Of a stretch of 39,689 bases of DNA, positions 24,043-33,338 are shown piece after piece. Both the position numbers and the translations under genes were made by a program. A model generated the notes under the pieces. The model worked only from the letters and a program-made list of their open reading frames with translations. It ran no database searches and was not told the origin of the DNA. Source of the DNA: Bythopirellula sp. (GTDB lineage: Bacteria; Planctomycetota; Planctomycetia; Pirellulales; Lacipirellulaceae); contig JANQQA010000091.1 in the NCBI GenBank assembly GCA_028285205.1, positions 1 through 39,689 of the forward strand, given 5' to 3'. Within the stretch, counting starts at the first letter, position 1. Every line of letters begins with the position of its first letter.

Positions 24043-24093
24043 GGGTTGTCCTGCTGCCGACCAGCGATGCCGAAGTTCGCCGCTTTGCTAGCG

Positions 24094-24125
24094 AACCATG
24101 GTTTTCCACCGTCCGTACGGACGGT
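24094..24125. promoter_or_regulatory. Adjacent perfect palindromes in a divergent promoter interval
   Basis: AACCATGGTT (24094-24103) is followed after 4 nt by the 18-bp perfect palindrome ACCGTCCGTACGGACGGT (24108-24125). The pair lies between divergent tadA and the VanZ-like gene, a typical place for a dimeric-repressor operator. No regulator gene is adjacent. Confidence 0.5.
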
Positions 24126-24235
24126 ATCTGCGATCATTGGGGATTCTTCGGATATTCTCTCGAAACGCTCGCTTCGGCGTCCTGCCGGAGGTACAATTCA
24201 GTCAATCTGCCTGCGGAAGTCAAATCTTCTAGTTT

Positions 24236-24697
24236 ATGCCATCTGTGATTATGCCCAAGCTTCCCATTCCTACCATTGACCGTACGCGCAAACACGCCGC
24301 AATTGCCCGCGTGGCTCGTTACGGCACAGTTGGCCTCTTATTATGTTCGTTCATTGCCACGCACTATCCGGCTGATCAGCTACCGCACGAGGTTGCCCAG
24401 GCGGATAAGCTGCTTCATTTCGTGGCATACCTGTCGCTAGCATATGCGGCGCTGGTGAGTTGGGACCTGGCGATCGGACCACTGCGGCCGGCACATTATT
24501 TCACGGTGTGGTTGGTCGGCACGCTGTACGGCGCCTTTGACGAGATCACCCAAATCCCCGTGGGCCGCCACGGTGACATCCACGACTGGTTGTACGATGT
24601 CATGGGCGTTGTCTTCGCCCTTATTCTCTTCCGCGTTACGCGACCCGCGCTTTCGCGCCTGCTGGGCATTCTCAAGCCCGAAGTCGCGGTGAACTAA
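24236..24697 (+). CDS. VanZ-like small membrane protein
   Basis: This is a 153-residue protein with about four membrane helices: VGLLLCSFIATHY, LLHFVAYLSLAYAALVSW, YFTVWLVGTLYGAFDEI and VMGVVFALILFRV. ADKLLHFVAY, then FDEITQIPVGRHGDIHDW, is the VanZ-family pattern (D-K-x-x-H-F, D-E-x-x-Q, R-x-x-D-x-x-D). Family members are linked to glycopeptide tolerance or lipid-related envelope functions, but most are uncharacterised. Start ATG 24236 or 24251 cannot be decided, as neither has a ribosome site. Confidence 0.8.
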   Translation: MPSVIMPKLPIPTIDRTRKHAAIARVARYGTVGLLLCSFIATHYPADQLPHEVAQADKLLHFVAYLSLAYAALVSWDLAIGPLRPAHYFTVWLVGTLYGAFDEITQIPVGRHGDIHDWLYDVMGVVFALILFRVTRPALSRLLGILKPEVAVN

Positions 24698-25482
24698 CCG
24701 TGACCCCGAAAACTTGTTCGGGACACACGACGTCACGATCGTCTCGTACTCCGAAACGTCTGCTTTGATCACTTGCTTAGTGCAGTTGCGTTCGTGGTTC
24801 TCGCATTCGCAGCAAGTTGTGAACACGTCCCGCAGACAAGCTCCCAGTGTTTGGGAATCGCTATCCCCCATCCGGGTTAAGTTCCACACGTCGGGAGTCA
24901 ACTCACTCGTTAATTGTATACGACGACGCGGCTCAATTTCAGCGACATTGATCGAAGAATGCTCTGCGGAATCGCGCGTGCGACCGCTTCAGTGCGACGT
25001 TCGCCCCACGAATGCACCGCCGCTTGCGCGAGTTGTGAAGTTCTAGCGAACGCGCACGCAAGCGCAGGTTCTTTGCGCACCTGCGACATATTGCCGCGTT
25101 GACGACCGATCAATCGTCCGTCGTGTATTCACACCGACTGGCTCCACCAAAAAAATTCGAACCGCACAGCTGGCGCAGTTGGTTTACTGCTTTAAGGTAT
25201 TGACTCGCCAGTAGTCGGAGCAGTCAAATAATGATAGATGAAAGTTAGGCCAACCGTGTCCAAGTGGCTTGCTTTGGCGGCTACCATGTGCAATCGTCGT
25301 TCTCAAGTTAATTCATCTTCAAAACCGGCCGCATTGCTGTCTCCCCGAGCAATTCTGCACACTTCCCCGTCGCTTGTGGGAAGGGCCTCCTCGGCTTACG
25401 GAAGCAACCAGGCTGAGATTGTGGGCATCTTCAGTCAATTGGGGTTGGGTATCACGTTTAGTACGGAAAGGGATTGATAATC
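24698..25482. other. Long intergenic interval upstream of PEPCK
   Basis: 785 bp without a convincing gene. A CCCGAA-AACTTG-TTCGGG hairpin (24705-24722) follows the VanZ-like stop and may terminate it. CGCAGGT and ACCTGCG (25063-25085) pair around a 9-nt loop. The last 250 bp should contain the PEPCK promoter, but no clear hexamer pair with normal spacing was seen. Short open frames here lack ribosome sites and known domains. Confidence 0.5.
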
Positions 25483-27339
25483 ATGGCTACAGTTCTCTCG
25501 AATCATCCAGATAATGTCACCAACGAAGGACTTTTGGCCTGGGTTGATGAAATGGCGGCGCATTGCAAGCCGGACCAAGTGCATTGGTGCGATGGTTCTC
25601 AGGAAGAATATGACCGTCTGTGCGATGTGATGGTGGAGGGTGGCACGTTCATTCGGCTGAATCCCGAGAAGCGCCCCAACAGCTTCTTGGCTCGCAGCCA
25701 TCCGAGCGACGTCGCCCGAGTCGAAGATCGCACGTACATCTGCTCGTTGAGCAAGGGCGATGCGGGCCCCACTAACAATTGGATGGCACCTCGCGAAATG
25801 AGGGAAATCCTCACGCCCAAGTTCGATGGGTGCATGGAGGGTCGCACGATGTACGTGATACCCTTCAGCATGGGACCCGTTGGAGGTCCGATCTCTCACA
25901 TCGGAATCCAGATCACTGACTCGCCCTACGTGGTCGTGAACATGCGGATCATGACCCGCATGGGATCGAAGGTGTTGGATGCCCTGGGCAATGGCGAGTT
26001 CATCAAGTGTCTGCACTCGGTCGGTATGCCACTGGCCGATGGCCAAGAAGATGTCGCGTGGCCATGCAGCCCCGATCCCAAGAACAAGTACATCGTTCAC
26101 TTCCCCGAAGACCGGGAGATTTGGAGTTATGGTTCCGGCTACGGAGGCAACGCGTTGCTGGGCAAGAAGTGCTTTGCTTTGCGAATCGCGTCGAACCTCG
26201 CGCGTGAACAGGGCTGGCTCGCCGAGCACATGCTGATTACCGGGGTAAAGAATCCCGAAGGAGAGAAGACCTACGTGGCAGCCGCGTTCCCCAGCGCCTG
26301 CGGCAAGACAAACTTCGCGATGCTGATCCCGCCCAAGCAGTTTGTAGACGATGGCTGGGAAGTCACCTGTGTGGGCGACGACATCGCTTGGATCAAGCAG
26401 GCCGAGGATGGCAAGATCTACGCGATCAACCCCGAAGCGGGATTCTTTGGCGTGGCTCCGGGCACCAACTACAAGACCAACCCCAACGCAATGGAGTCGA
26501 TCAAGGAGAACACGATCTTCACGAACGTGGCGCTCACCGACGACGGCGACGTGTGGTGGGAGGGCATGGACGGCGACCCGCCGAAGCACGCTATCGACTG
26601 GCAGGGCAACGATTGGACGCCCGACAGCGAGGATAAGGCCGCACACCCGAACTCGCGCTTCACCGCCCCCATGGACCAGTGCCCATGTGCAGACCCCGAG
26701 TACGACAACCCTCAAGGTGTGCCAATCTCGGCGTTTATCTTCGGCGGACGGCGCAGCACGACCGTGCCGCTGGTCTATCAGGCTTTCAACTGGGCGTTTG
26801 GCGTGTACACGGCTGCTACTATGGGCTCCGAGATGACCGCGGCCGCCTTCGGTCAGGTGGGCAAGGTGCGGCGTGACCCGCTCGCGATGCTGCCGTTCAT
26901 CGGCTACCACATGGGCGACTACCTGGGCCACTGGTTGGACTTTGGCCGCAAGCTCAGTAACCCACCGCGAATCTTCAACGTGAATTGGTTCCGTCGCGAC
27001 GAAGAGGGCAACTTCCTGTGGCCCGGCTTCGGCGAAAACATGCGGATTCTCAAGTGGATCGTTGGTCGCTCCAAGGGCAAGGCCGCGAGCGTCGAGAGCC
27101 CGCTGGGCTGGATGCCTCAGTACAAGGATATCGACTGGCGAGGACTCGAGTTCTCCGAGGAGCAATTTGATCAGCTGATGAGCATGGAGCGTGACGAATG
27201 GTTGCAGGAAATCGCATCGCACGACGAGTTGTTCTTCAAGCTCTACGATCGGTTGCCTAAGGAGTTGACGTTCATTCGCGAACTGCTGGTCTCGGGGCTG
27301 TGGCGTTCGCCGGAGCATTGGGACATGAAACACGAGTAG
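25483..27339 (+). CDS. pckG: Phosphoenolpyruvate carboxykinase (GTP)
   Basis: This is a 618-residue enzyme. ATG 25483 has GGAAAGGGA upstream. It converts oxaloacetate and GTP to phosphoenolpyruvate, CO2 and GDP in gluconeogenesis (cytoplasm). The GTP-type family is shown by [20 protein letters not shown], the [20 protein letters not shown] substrate block, the P-loop-like FPSACGKTN (about 269-277) and [20 protein letters not shown] is also present. The length is normal for the GTP form and clearly longer than the ATP form. An antisense open frame covers most of it, a result of codon bias in GC-rich DNA. A strong terminator follows. Confidence 0.97.
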   Translation: MATVLSNHPDNVTNEGLLAWVDEMAAHCKPDQVHWCDGSQEEYDRLCDVMVEGGTFIRLNPEKRPNSFLARSHPSDVARVEDRTYICSLSKGDAGPTNNWMAPREMREILTPKFDGCMEGRTMYVIPFSMGPVGGPISHIGIQITDSPYVVVNMRIMTRMGSKVLDALGNGEFIKCLHSVGMPLADGQEDVAWPCSPDPKNKYIVHFPEDREIWSYGSGYGGNALLGKKCFALRIASNLAREQGWLAEHMLITGVKNPEGEKTYVAAAFPSACGKTNFAMLIPPKQFVDDGWEVTCVGDDIAWIKQAEDGKIYAINPEAGFFGVAPGTNYKTNPNAMESIKENTIFTNVALTDDGDVWWEGMDGDPPKHAIDWQGNDWTPDSEDKAAHPNSRFTAPMDQCPCADPEYDNPQGVPISAFIFGGRRSTTVPLVYQAFNWAFGVYTAATMGSEMTAAAFGQVGKVRRDPLAMLPFIGYHMGDYLGHWLDFGRKLSNPPRIFNVNWFRRDEEGNFLWPGFGENMRILKWIVGRSKGKAASVESPLGWMPQYKDIDWRGLEFSEEQFDQLMSMERDEWLQEIASHDELFFKLYDRLPKELTFIRELLVSGLWRSPEHWDMKHE

Positions 27340-27352
27340 CCCGTCGTCGTAC

Positions 27353-27388
27353 ACCTCCCACACCCCCCGGTTGGCTGTGGGAGGTTTT
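27353..27388 (+). terminator. Intrinsic terminator after PEPCK
   Basis: ACCTCCCACA (27353-27362) pairs perfectly with TGTGGGAGGT (27376-27385) around a 13-nt loop, and TTT completes a short T-run. It begins 14 nt after the PEPCK stop. Confidence 0.85.
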
Positions 27389-27482
27389 GCAACGAGTTTC
27401 GTTTTCGTTTTCAAAACTCCCCCCCGGTGGTGAGCGGCAAAACTTCGCAAAGTCTTACGACCTTTGTGGTTGAGACATCTTC

Positions 27483-27561
27483 CTTGCGGCAAAGGTGGCG
27501 GAGTATTGAAAGGTTGGGGCAAACCGACCTTTCAATACCCAATCGCCGCCTTTGCCGTAAG
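27483..27561. repeat. 79-nt imperfect inverted repeat
   Basis: The outer arms CTTGCGGCAAAGGTGGCG (27483-27500) and CGCCGCCTTTGCCGTAAG (27544-27561) match at 16 of 18 positions. The inner arms GTATTGAAAGGT (27503-27514) and ACCTTTCAATAC (27527-27538) match perfectly around 12 nt. A small asymmetric bulge separates the two stems. It is far larger than a terminator and has no T-run, so it resembles a non-autonomous repeat or a structured RNA. Confidence 0.65.
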
Positions 27562-27845
27562 CTCTTGTTGGGCTGGAAGTTATCGATTGCAGTCGATGAA
27601 TTCGCGACCTTTCAAAACTCTTGCGAGCGCATCTCGCACGTTGCCGTCCGCGCATGCGAAGCACTCCCGCGACGCAAACAAAGTTGCTCCGGTAGGTGCA
27701 CGACCAATGGAGATCTTAGCGGCGTCGCTGGCCCAATTTCAACAAAAAAAGGGGTAAACTTCAGTGCACGGGCGTAGGCTGACACACGCGAAGATAGATA
27801 AGTCCGACGCGTCGCGCTACGGCAACTTCATCGCCTGACAGCTCT

Positions 27846-29072
27846 TTAAGCCTTGAGAAGCTGCATATCGCGTTCGCTGGAGCCGAAGGCGCCCGCATCG
27901 ATGTTGTACTGGTGCAAGAGTTCCAGATAGAGGTTGCACAGTGGCGTTTTCGATCCGAGTTTCGCATGCGTCGCATGTCGATAGCCACCACCGGCGACGA
28001 TTGTGGGCAGATTGTCACAAGTATGATTCGAAGCGTCGCCGAAGTTGCTGCCCATCACGACGGTCGTATGGTCGAGCAGTGTGCCGTTACCTTCGCTGAT
28101 TTGATCGAGATCAGAAAGGAACTGGTTGAAGTGGGAAAGGATGTCGATCTCAATGCGGCTCAGCTTGGCGATGGTCTCTGCACGCCCGCTATGGTGCGAT
28201 AAGGTGTGCCACCCGCCGGTCGCTCCGGGCACGTTGATGGCTCCATAGATCCAATCCAACGAGAGAGTGATCACGCGCGTCGAATCGGTGCGCAGCGCCA
28301 GCTTGGCAAGCTCGAACAGATTGTGCACCTTGGTGGAAAACTCAAATTCACTGTCGGTGCTGAGCGAGTTCGCCACCTGCGGCTTCTTCGTGTGCAGCCA
28401 ATAGGACTGATGTTGGAGCTGCGACTCTAACTCATCGATCACGTGCTGATACTGGTTGAGCTTGCCAGCTTCCGCGCCGCTTTGTCGAAGTCGCGTAATA
28501 TCGCGCTCCAGGCAAGTGAGCACGTGTTGGTCTCTGGCGAGTTGCTCCTGCTTCGCCTTGAGATCCTCCTCTCCGAAGAGCATGTTGAAAATCTGCTCTT
28601 CGTCGTGCAGCGTTGGGATTGCCATGCCCCGATCGTTCCACGAGCAGCCCCATCCTCGGTCGTAGATGCTGAAATTAAGAAAAGGAAAACGAGTTTCGCC
28701 ACCGATCTGCTTGGCAAGAACTTGGTCGAGCGAAATTGAATTCACGAACGTCGGCGATTCAGGTTTCGTTACGCCTGTCAGGAACGACTTCTCTGAGTCG
28801 TGATTGCTGGTCTCCATGCCTGGGTGGTAGAAGTTTTCAAAAAGCGTGAGCTTTTCGAGAGTCTCCATCTCTCGCAAGTAATCTGAGGTCGTAAGGTCGC
28901 CCTGCGTTTTCGGGAAGATGTGCGGTGCGTAGAAACCTAGCGAGTTGCAGATGAACATGATTCGCCGAGGCGGAGTCGCACGGTTCCCCGCTGCACTGAG
29001 ATTCAGCGAATTCATGGCGAGCGGTAGAGCCGCTCCGAATTTTAGGAAATCTCGACGGTTGGTATTGCTCAT
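27846..29072 (-). CDS. Exported DUF1552 protein
   Basis: This is a 408-residue protein. ATG 29072 has GGGGAT upstream and begins MSNTNRRDFLKFGAALPLAM, a twin-arginine signal. RRIMFICNSLGFYAPHIFP, GVTKPESPTFVNSISLDQVLA, DWIYGAINVPGATGGWHTLSH and the end TTVVMGSNFGDASNH, NLPTIVAGGG are DUF1552 hallmarks. The biochemical role of this family is unknown. It is nearly always paired with a DUF1592 protein, as here: the start codon overlaps the stop of the upstream DUF1592 gene as ATGA, so the two are translationally coupled and probably act together outside the cytoplasm. Confidence 0.93.
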   Translation of the reverse strand: MSNTNRRDFLKFGAALPLAMNSLNLSAAGNRATPPRRIMFICNSLGFYAPHIFPKTQGDLTTSDYLREMETLEKLTLFENFYHPGMETSNHDSEKSFLTGVTKPESPTFVNSISLDQVLAKQIGGETRFPFLNFSIYDRGWGCSWNDRGMAIPTLHDEEQIFNMLFGEEDLKAKQEQLARDQHVLTCLERDITRLRQSGAEAGKLNQYQHVIDELESQLQHQSYWLHTKKPQVANSLSTDSEFEFSTKVHNLFELAKLALRTDSTRVITLSLDWIYGAINVPGATGGWHTLSHHSGRAETIAKLSRIEIDILSHFNQFLSDLDQISEGNGTLLDHTTVVMGSNFGDASNHTCDNLPTIVAGGGYRHATHAKLGSKTPLCNLYLELLHQYNIDAGAFGSSERDMQLLKA

Positions 29073-31897
29073 TCGAGATCCCCGGCAAATGAATACACCA
29101 GCACTTCGGTGATCAAGTCTCTCATCCGGCAGTTCTGTGCTGTCTCCGGAATCATTTCGAATAGGTCTAGCCGTTGCTTGAGTGTGGGCTGATAGCCGTT
29201 GGCGTACTCAAAGAACTTCTTAGCGAAGTTATACGCGACTCGTCGGTGATGCGACAGCAAAATCTGCTTTAGACCCAACACATTCTCGAACTCCGACTCG
29301 TCGATTTCGCCCGACGAGTCGACCGCATCGGCCACAGCGTAGTACCCTTCTCGGCGGTACTGGAACGTACCGGGATGGGGTTGCTCGACCCGGTAGTGCG
29401 CTCGCCACTGACCGGTTGCGTCGAAGCTCTCCAGAGCAAAACCATACGGGTCGATGCTCTTGTGGCAAGCGTAGCAGGTTGGGCTATTCTTGTGTTCTTC
29501 AATTTGCTCTCGCAGCGAAGTCGCATGGGCGCTGTCGGGCTCAATTGCCTTTACATCCTCGGGCGGAGGCGACAGGGTATTGCCCGCGATGTTTGCGGAG
29601 ACCCACGCTCCTCGCAAAATGGGCGACGTATCAAAACCGTCGGTCGTCACCTTCAGCACACTACCCATCGTCAGCAGGCCGCCGCGCTGAGAACGCGCAT
29701 CCAGTCTTACCTTCCGCATTTGCTGGCCGAGAACCCCGTCGATGCCGTAGTGCTGGGCCAATCTTTGGTTGAGAATCGAGAAGTCGGAATCGATCAGATA
29801 ACTAACCGGCAGATTCTCGTGTATTAAGTGCTGCAAGTAAGCTTCCGTCTCAAGTGGAAGATAATGGTTTAACAGATCGTCGTACTTCGGGTACAGCTTC
29901 AGTGAGGGCGCCACCTTGTCAAACGAACGAAGATTCAGCCACTGATTGCAAAGTGAACGCACCATTCGTCGCGAACGATCGTCGTGAAGCATACGACCAA
30001 TCTCTTCACGAACGGATCTTGCGGTCAGGCGGTCGTCAGGAAACTGCGATGGATCGGGCACCGAGAGCCAGATAGCCCGGGCGCACGCTGCGCCAGCCTC
30101 TTGCGCAATGTTGTCGTGGATTCCGGGCGAGTAGAGAAATCGGGGTGAGCAAATCACTGCTTTCATGCCGACCTTAGCTGCCGCGACGAAGTCGCCTGTT
30201 TCGCTCAGCGTCTGACGACTGAGTTGGTAGTACGGAGCCAAATCGTCGTCGGATAGCGTCGACACGAATGCGCGTTCAGCGAATCGACGAATGACTTGTT
30301 GTAATGCGTCGTCAGTTGGGGTGGCTACGGTGATCTGTAATCTCTCGGACTTTGCTGGAGGAGCGGCAATGACGTCGAGCTTGCCGATCGATGCCAGTGA
30401 TTTACCGTCCAGAGCCACTGCGTCGGTCACCAAGAATTTAAGGAATCGCTTCGTCGTGCTCTTTGGGAATCGAATTAGCTGCTCGTTGGCCAGCCGGGTC
30501 TCAAGCTCGCCTTGAGCGATTGGCTCAAGCCCCCAATTCTTACCATCGTCGGATGCGAATACCGAGTAAGACTTGACCAGTCCATTGCCATTCCCGCCGG
30601 ACCAAGTTGCGTAGGTGAAACCCAGAATCGCTTCCCCGGCTGGGTTTTCTAGAATCACATAATGCGGTGGCTCAGCGAGCGTTGGTGTATAGCGCGTATG
30701 CCAGAAAGTTCGGTTCGAGCCGTCTTGCATCTTCTCTTTGCCCATGCCTTGCTGAAAGCTACTAACAGTCAGGCGGCCGCCGATTCGTTCTAAAGTAGTC
30801 CGCGAGTCGTTGGTAGGACGGGTTTCGCGCTTGGGTGCGTTAATCGCCAGCTCAGAGAACACCTGTTTGAACACCATCGGTGGCCACTGCTCAATGAGCG
30901 GACCACGCACTTTCAACTGCTTGATGTAGGCACCTTGGTCGCCTTCCTTCTGCCGCCAGGTATGCTTTGAGTAGCAGTGAACCGACACGTTTTCGCCTGG
31001 GCGCAGAAACGCCCGCATGGAGTGTGACTCTACTTTCGTGTTAGCCAATGAAATCACGCCAATCAGCCGTTGAGGCTGAGGACGATCGTCGGCGTAGAAG
31101 TACTTTCCAGTGTAAACTTGCAGGCTAACATCTTCCGGAAACTCACCAATCTTCGCGGCGTCAAAAGTCAGCTCGTACCAGCCCGCTTCCGGGGGTTCGA
31201 AACCATCGTAGAAGAACGAATAACTGTTGCCGTTGTTTGCCCTGGTCCAAGAAAATAGCAGGCCTTCTTCATACGCGCGGGTGTATATGTTGTAGGTCTC
31301 GTGACTGTCTTTGATCTTGCCGGTAGTCCACGTTCTCTCCACAGAATAACCATCAACCGGCAGAGCAAAGTCCAGCATTTCATCCGCCGCGTCAAAGTAC
31401 GCTCCGAGCATTTCTTTGGTGAGCAAGATGCGTCGATCCGAATCAAAGTCATGCGTGCCTCGATCTTCGGGAATCGATTCAGCCAGGTCGAGACGAATGC
31501 CCAGCAGATCGTTCCCGGAATGAACAAACTCATGGCGACTAATGCGCCGATGCGCGGCCGGTGGGGATTCTTTCTGACGATTGGCGAGCCAATTGAGCAC
31601 AGCTTGCCGTTGCGGAGCAGTTGGTTGGTCCGCATCCCGTGGAGGCATCTTTCCTGTGATCAGATTCTCGAAAACCAAAGAGCCATCGAATGTGACTTTT
31701 TGCAGTAACGATTCAAGATCGAAGCCACCTTCTTGTGTCGCAGTATCATGGCAGTCGAAGCAGTAGTCTGAAATCAATTGTTTCGCTTCCTGACCGCGGC
31801 AAGAAAGGTCTGACCAGACGACGGCGGCCACGGTAGCGATCAATAAAGCGAAGCATCTCATTCGTAGGCACATAAATCTGTAGGAGCAGAACAGCAT
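29069..31897 (-). CDS. Cytochrome-like DUF1592/1588/1585 protein with discoidin-like insert
   Basis: This is a 942-residue exported protein. The exact start is uncertain (ATG 31897, 31873 or 31861; none has a good ribosome site); all leave a signal sequence (RCFALLIATVAAVVWSDL). ISDYCFDCHDTA is a C-x-x-C-H heme site. RRISRHEFVHSGNDLLGI is DUF1587-like. A carbohydrate-binding-like stretch and a discoidin-like insert (PPHYVILENPAGEAILGF to LVTDAVALDGKS) follow. The DUF1595/1592/1588/1585 modules come next, with RRMVRSLCNQWLNLRSFDK, RGGLLTMGSVLKVTTDG and a second heme site, SPTCYACHKSIDPYGFALE. The usual architecture has no discoidin-like insert at this place. It probably works with the DUF1552 partner at the cell surface; the reaction is unknown. 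Confidence 0.92.
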   Translation of the reverse strand: MLFCSYRFMCLRMRCFALLIATVAAVVWSDLSCRGQEAKQLISDYCFDCHDTATQEGGFDLESLLQKVTFDGSLVFENLITGKMPPRDADQPTAPQRQAVLNWLANRQKESPPAAHRRISRHEFVHSGNDLLGIRLDLAESIPEDRGTHDFDSDRRILLTKEMLGAYFDAADEMLDFALPVDGYSVERTWTTGKIKDSHETYNIYTRAYEEGLLFSWTRANNGNSYSFFYDGFEPPEAGWYELTFDAAKIGEFPEDVSLQVYTGKYFYADDRPQPQRLIGVISLANTKVESHSMRAFLRPGENVSVHCYSKHTWRQKEGDQGAYIKQLKVRGPLIEQWPPMVFKQVFSELAINAPKRETRPTNDSRTTLERIGGRLTVSSFQQGMGKEKMQDGSNRTFWHTRYTPTLAEPPHYVILENPAGEAILGFTYATWSGGNGNGLVKSYSVFASDDGKNWGLEPIAQGELETRLANEQLIRFPKSTTKRFLKFLVTDAVALDGKSLASIGKLDVIAAPPAKSERLQITVATPTDDALQQVIRRFAERAFVSTLSDDDLAPYYQLSRQTLSETGDFVAAAKVGMKAVICSPRFLYSPGIHDNIAQEAGAACARAIWLSVPDPSQFPDDRLTARSVREEIGRMLHDDRSRRMVRSLCNQWLNLRSFDKVAPSLKLYPKYDDLLNHYLPLETEAYLQHLIHENLPVSYLIDSDFSILNQRLAQHYGIDGVLGQQMRKVRLDARSQRGGLLTMGSVLKVTTDGFDTSPILRGAWVSANIAGNTLSPPPEDVKAIEPDSAHATSLREQIEEHKNSPTCYACHKSIDPYGFALESFDATGQWRAHYRVEQPHPGTFQYRREGYYAVADAVDSSGEIDESEFENVLGLKQILLSHHRRVAYNFAKKFFEYANGYQPTLKQRLDLFEMIPETAQNCRMRDLITEVLVYSFAGDLE

Positions 31898-32194
31898 CAC
31901 GGCTCGACAAGTGCCTTCTCATTCTAGTTAAGCGGCATATTCCAGTCACTAAGCACTGGTTTGTTGAGCGACCAAGTTCAAGAGGAACAGATGTCAAAGT
32001 GACAGCTCGTTGGGTGTTGCGCAGCGAGCTGCGATCTGCCGCTCGGCGAACGTGGCCTACTCGTAAGCCGAGAATGGGCTATTCTTTGGCACCAGGTGAA
32101 AACGCTGCTAGACTGACCACGTGGCAGGGTATTCATACCGGTTGCGCGCGTGGTCGATACGATCGAACGCGTGCTCTGAATCGCGAGTGCATTA

Positions 32195-33064
32195 ATGACG
32201 TGCTTAAGATGGTTCTGTTTGTTTGCAGTGCTAGTTGCACCGCAAGTGGCCTCCGCAGCGGTCAATGTGCAGTTGAACCTCCGCTATACGAATCCGTGCG
32301 ACGAAACTGATGGTGGCACTTGGGAACTCTTGGCAGGTTCTGACGGGGGCGGCATTGCTGGCCTGACGGTGTTGATCGACAACATCAACGACGATGCTGA
32401 TGCAGCCGGTGGATCTGGGTTTGAAGTTTTCGAAACGCAGCAAGTCGGTACGGTTACGGAGATCGTTGTTGGCAGCGATCTGGAATCCCCGCTTGATTTG
32501 AATGTTGGTTTGGGGCCCGGGACTCCCGGCAATCTTCCCGACGATTTGTTTCCCGGCAACTCGCCAGCGGTCTGGGCGAACAACGCCCTGCTCGCAACGG
32601 GAACGTTTGGTGAACAGCGACCGTCATTCCTCACAACGTTTGACACATTCTCCTCAGAGGTTAACGAGTTTGTCGGATCTGATGCCGTGCAAACGACATT
32701 TGGCGCTACGAGTGTCCGTGGAGATGGCGTCGGCGTCGATGGATTGATTCCTGGTGATGCCAATCGCGATGGGCTGATCAATATCAACGACTACAGCCTC
32801 TTGTCTTCAAACTTCGATACTGCACCAACGACGTGGGATCAAGGCAACTTCCATCCCTGTGCTGCGTTGGGCGAAATACCTCCGCCGATAATTCTCAACG
32901 GAACTGACATCTTTGACTTTAGCCGCATGTCGAGCAATTTCTTTGCCAGTTCGATTCCTCCCGCACTGAGAGGCTCACTTATCCCCGAACCGACGGCGCT
33001 GGCGCTATTGTGGTTGAGCCTGTTTGGCGCGGCAATGAGCAATCGGCAGCGATCTCGCGTCTAG
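32195..33064 (+). CDS. PEP-CTERM protein with dockerin-like Ca-binding repeat
   Basis: This is a 289-residue exported protein. The signal peptide is LRWFCLFAVLVAPQVASA. The N-terminal domain (NVQLNLRYTNPCDETDGGTW) is unrecognised. About residue 190 a dockerin-type loop appears, GDANRDGLININDYSLLSSN; the matching second half (GTDIFDFSRMSSNF) is degenerate. The end, IPEPTALALLWLSLFGAAMS followed by NRQRSRV, is a complete PEP-CTERM signal. Dockerin-like repeats are frequent in planctomycete PEP-CTERM proteins and need not imply a cellulosome. ATG 32195 has no clear ribosome site. It is divergent from the DUF1592 gene across 297 bp. Confidence 0.88.
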   Translation: MTCLRWFCLFAVLVAPQVASAAVNVQLNLRYTNPCDETDGGTWELLAGSDGGGIAGLTVLIDNINDDADAAGGSGFEVFETQQVGTVTEIVVGSDLESPLDLNVGLGPGTPGNLPDDLFPGNSPAVWANNALLATGTFGEQRPSFLTTFDTFSSEVNEFVGSDAVQTTFGATSVRGDGVGVDGLIPGDANRDGLININDYSLLSSNFDTAPTTWDQGNFHPCAALGEIPPPIILNGTDIFDFSRMSSNFFASSIPPALRGSLIPEPTALALLWLSLFGAAMSNRQRSRV

Positions 33065-33338
33065 CACACCTCCTTACTTTCCAACGTGACGAACCGGTAG
33101 ATCGAGTTGGCGTGGATTTCTTTAAGGCCAACGCCAAGGTTTAACATTGCCAAAATCAAAGACCCGGCCGTGATAGATGATGGCAACACACGGTCCGTCC
33201 GACTATATTTCACGGTGCCAGGCTGAAGATAGCCGCCGACTAGACGATATGGCGTACCGATGATGTGACCTGGCCGCGGCAACTTGAGGTGCATTGGACG
33301 AAGTTATGGGGGGCGAAAACAATCCAAGCGTGAATCTC

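Larger units (their letters stand above)
27340..27845. other. Intergenic interval with terminator and long inverted repeat
   Basis: About 506 bp between convergent PEPCK and DUF1552 genes. It holds the PEPCK terminator and the 79-nt inverted repeat at 27483-27561. On the minus strand a T-run near 27746-27752 lies about 95 nt beyond the DUF1552 stop. No gene is supported. Confidence 0.6.

Noticed and set aside
25435..27522. 695-codon open frame antisense to PEPCK
   Set aside because: It mirrors the PEPCK codon pattern over nearly its whole length, has no recognisable domain and no ribosome site. It is a by-product of GC-rich codon bias.
33061..33294. 77-residue minus-strand ORF between PEP-CTERM and esterase genes
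   Set aside because: It overlaps the end of the PEP-CTERM gene, has no family match that I recognise and no convincing start.
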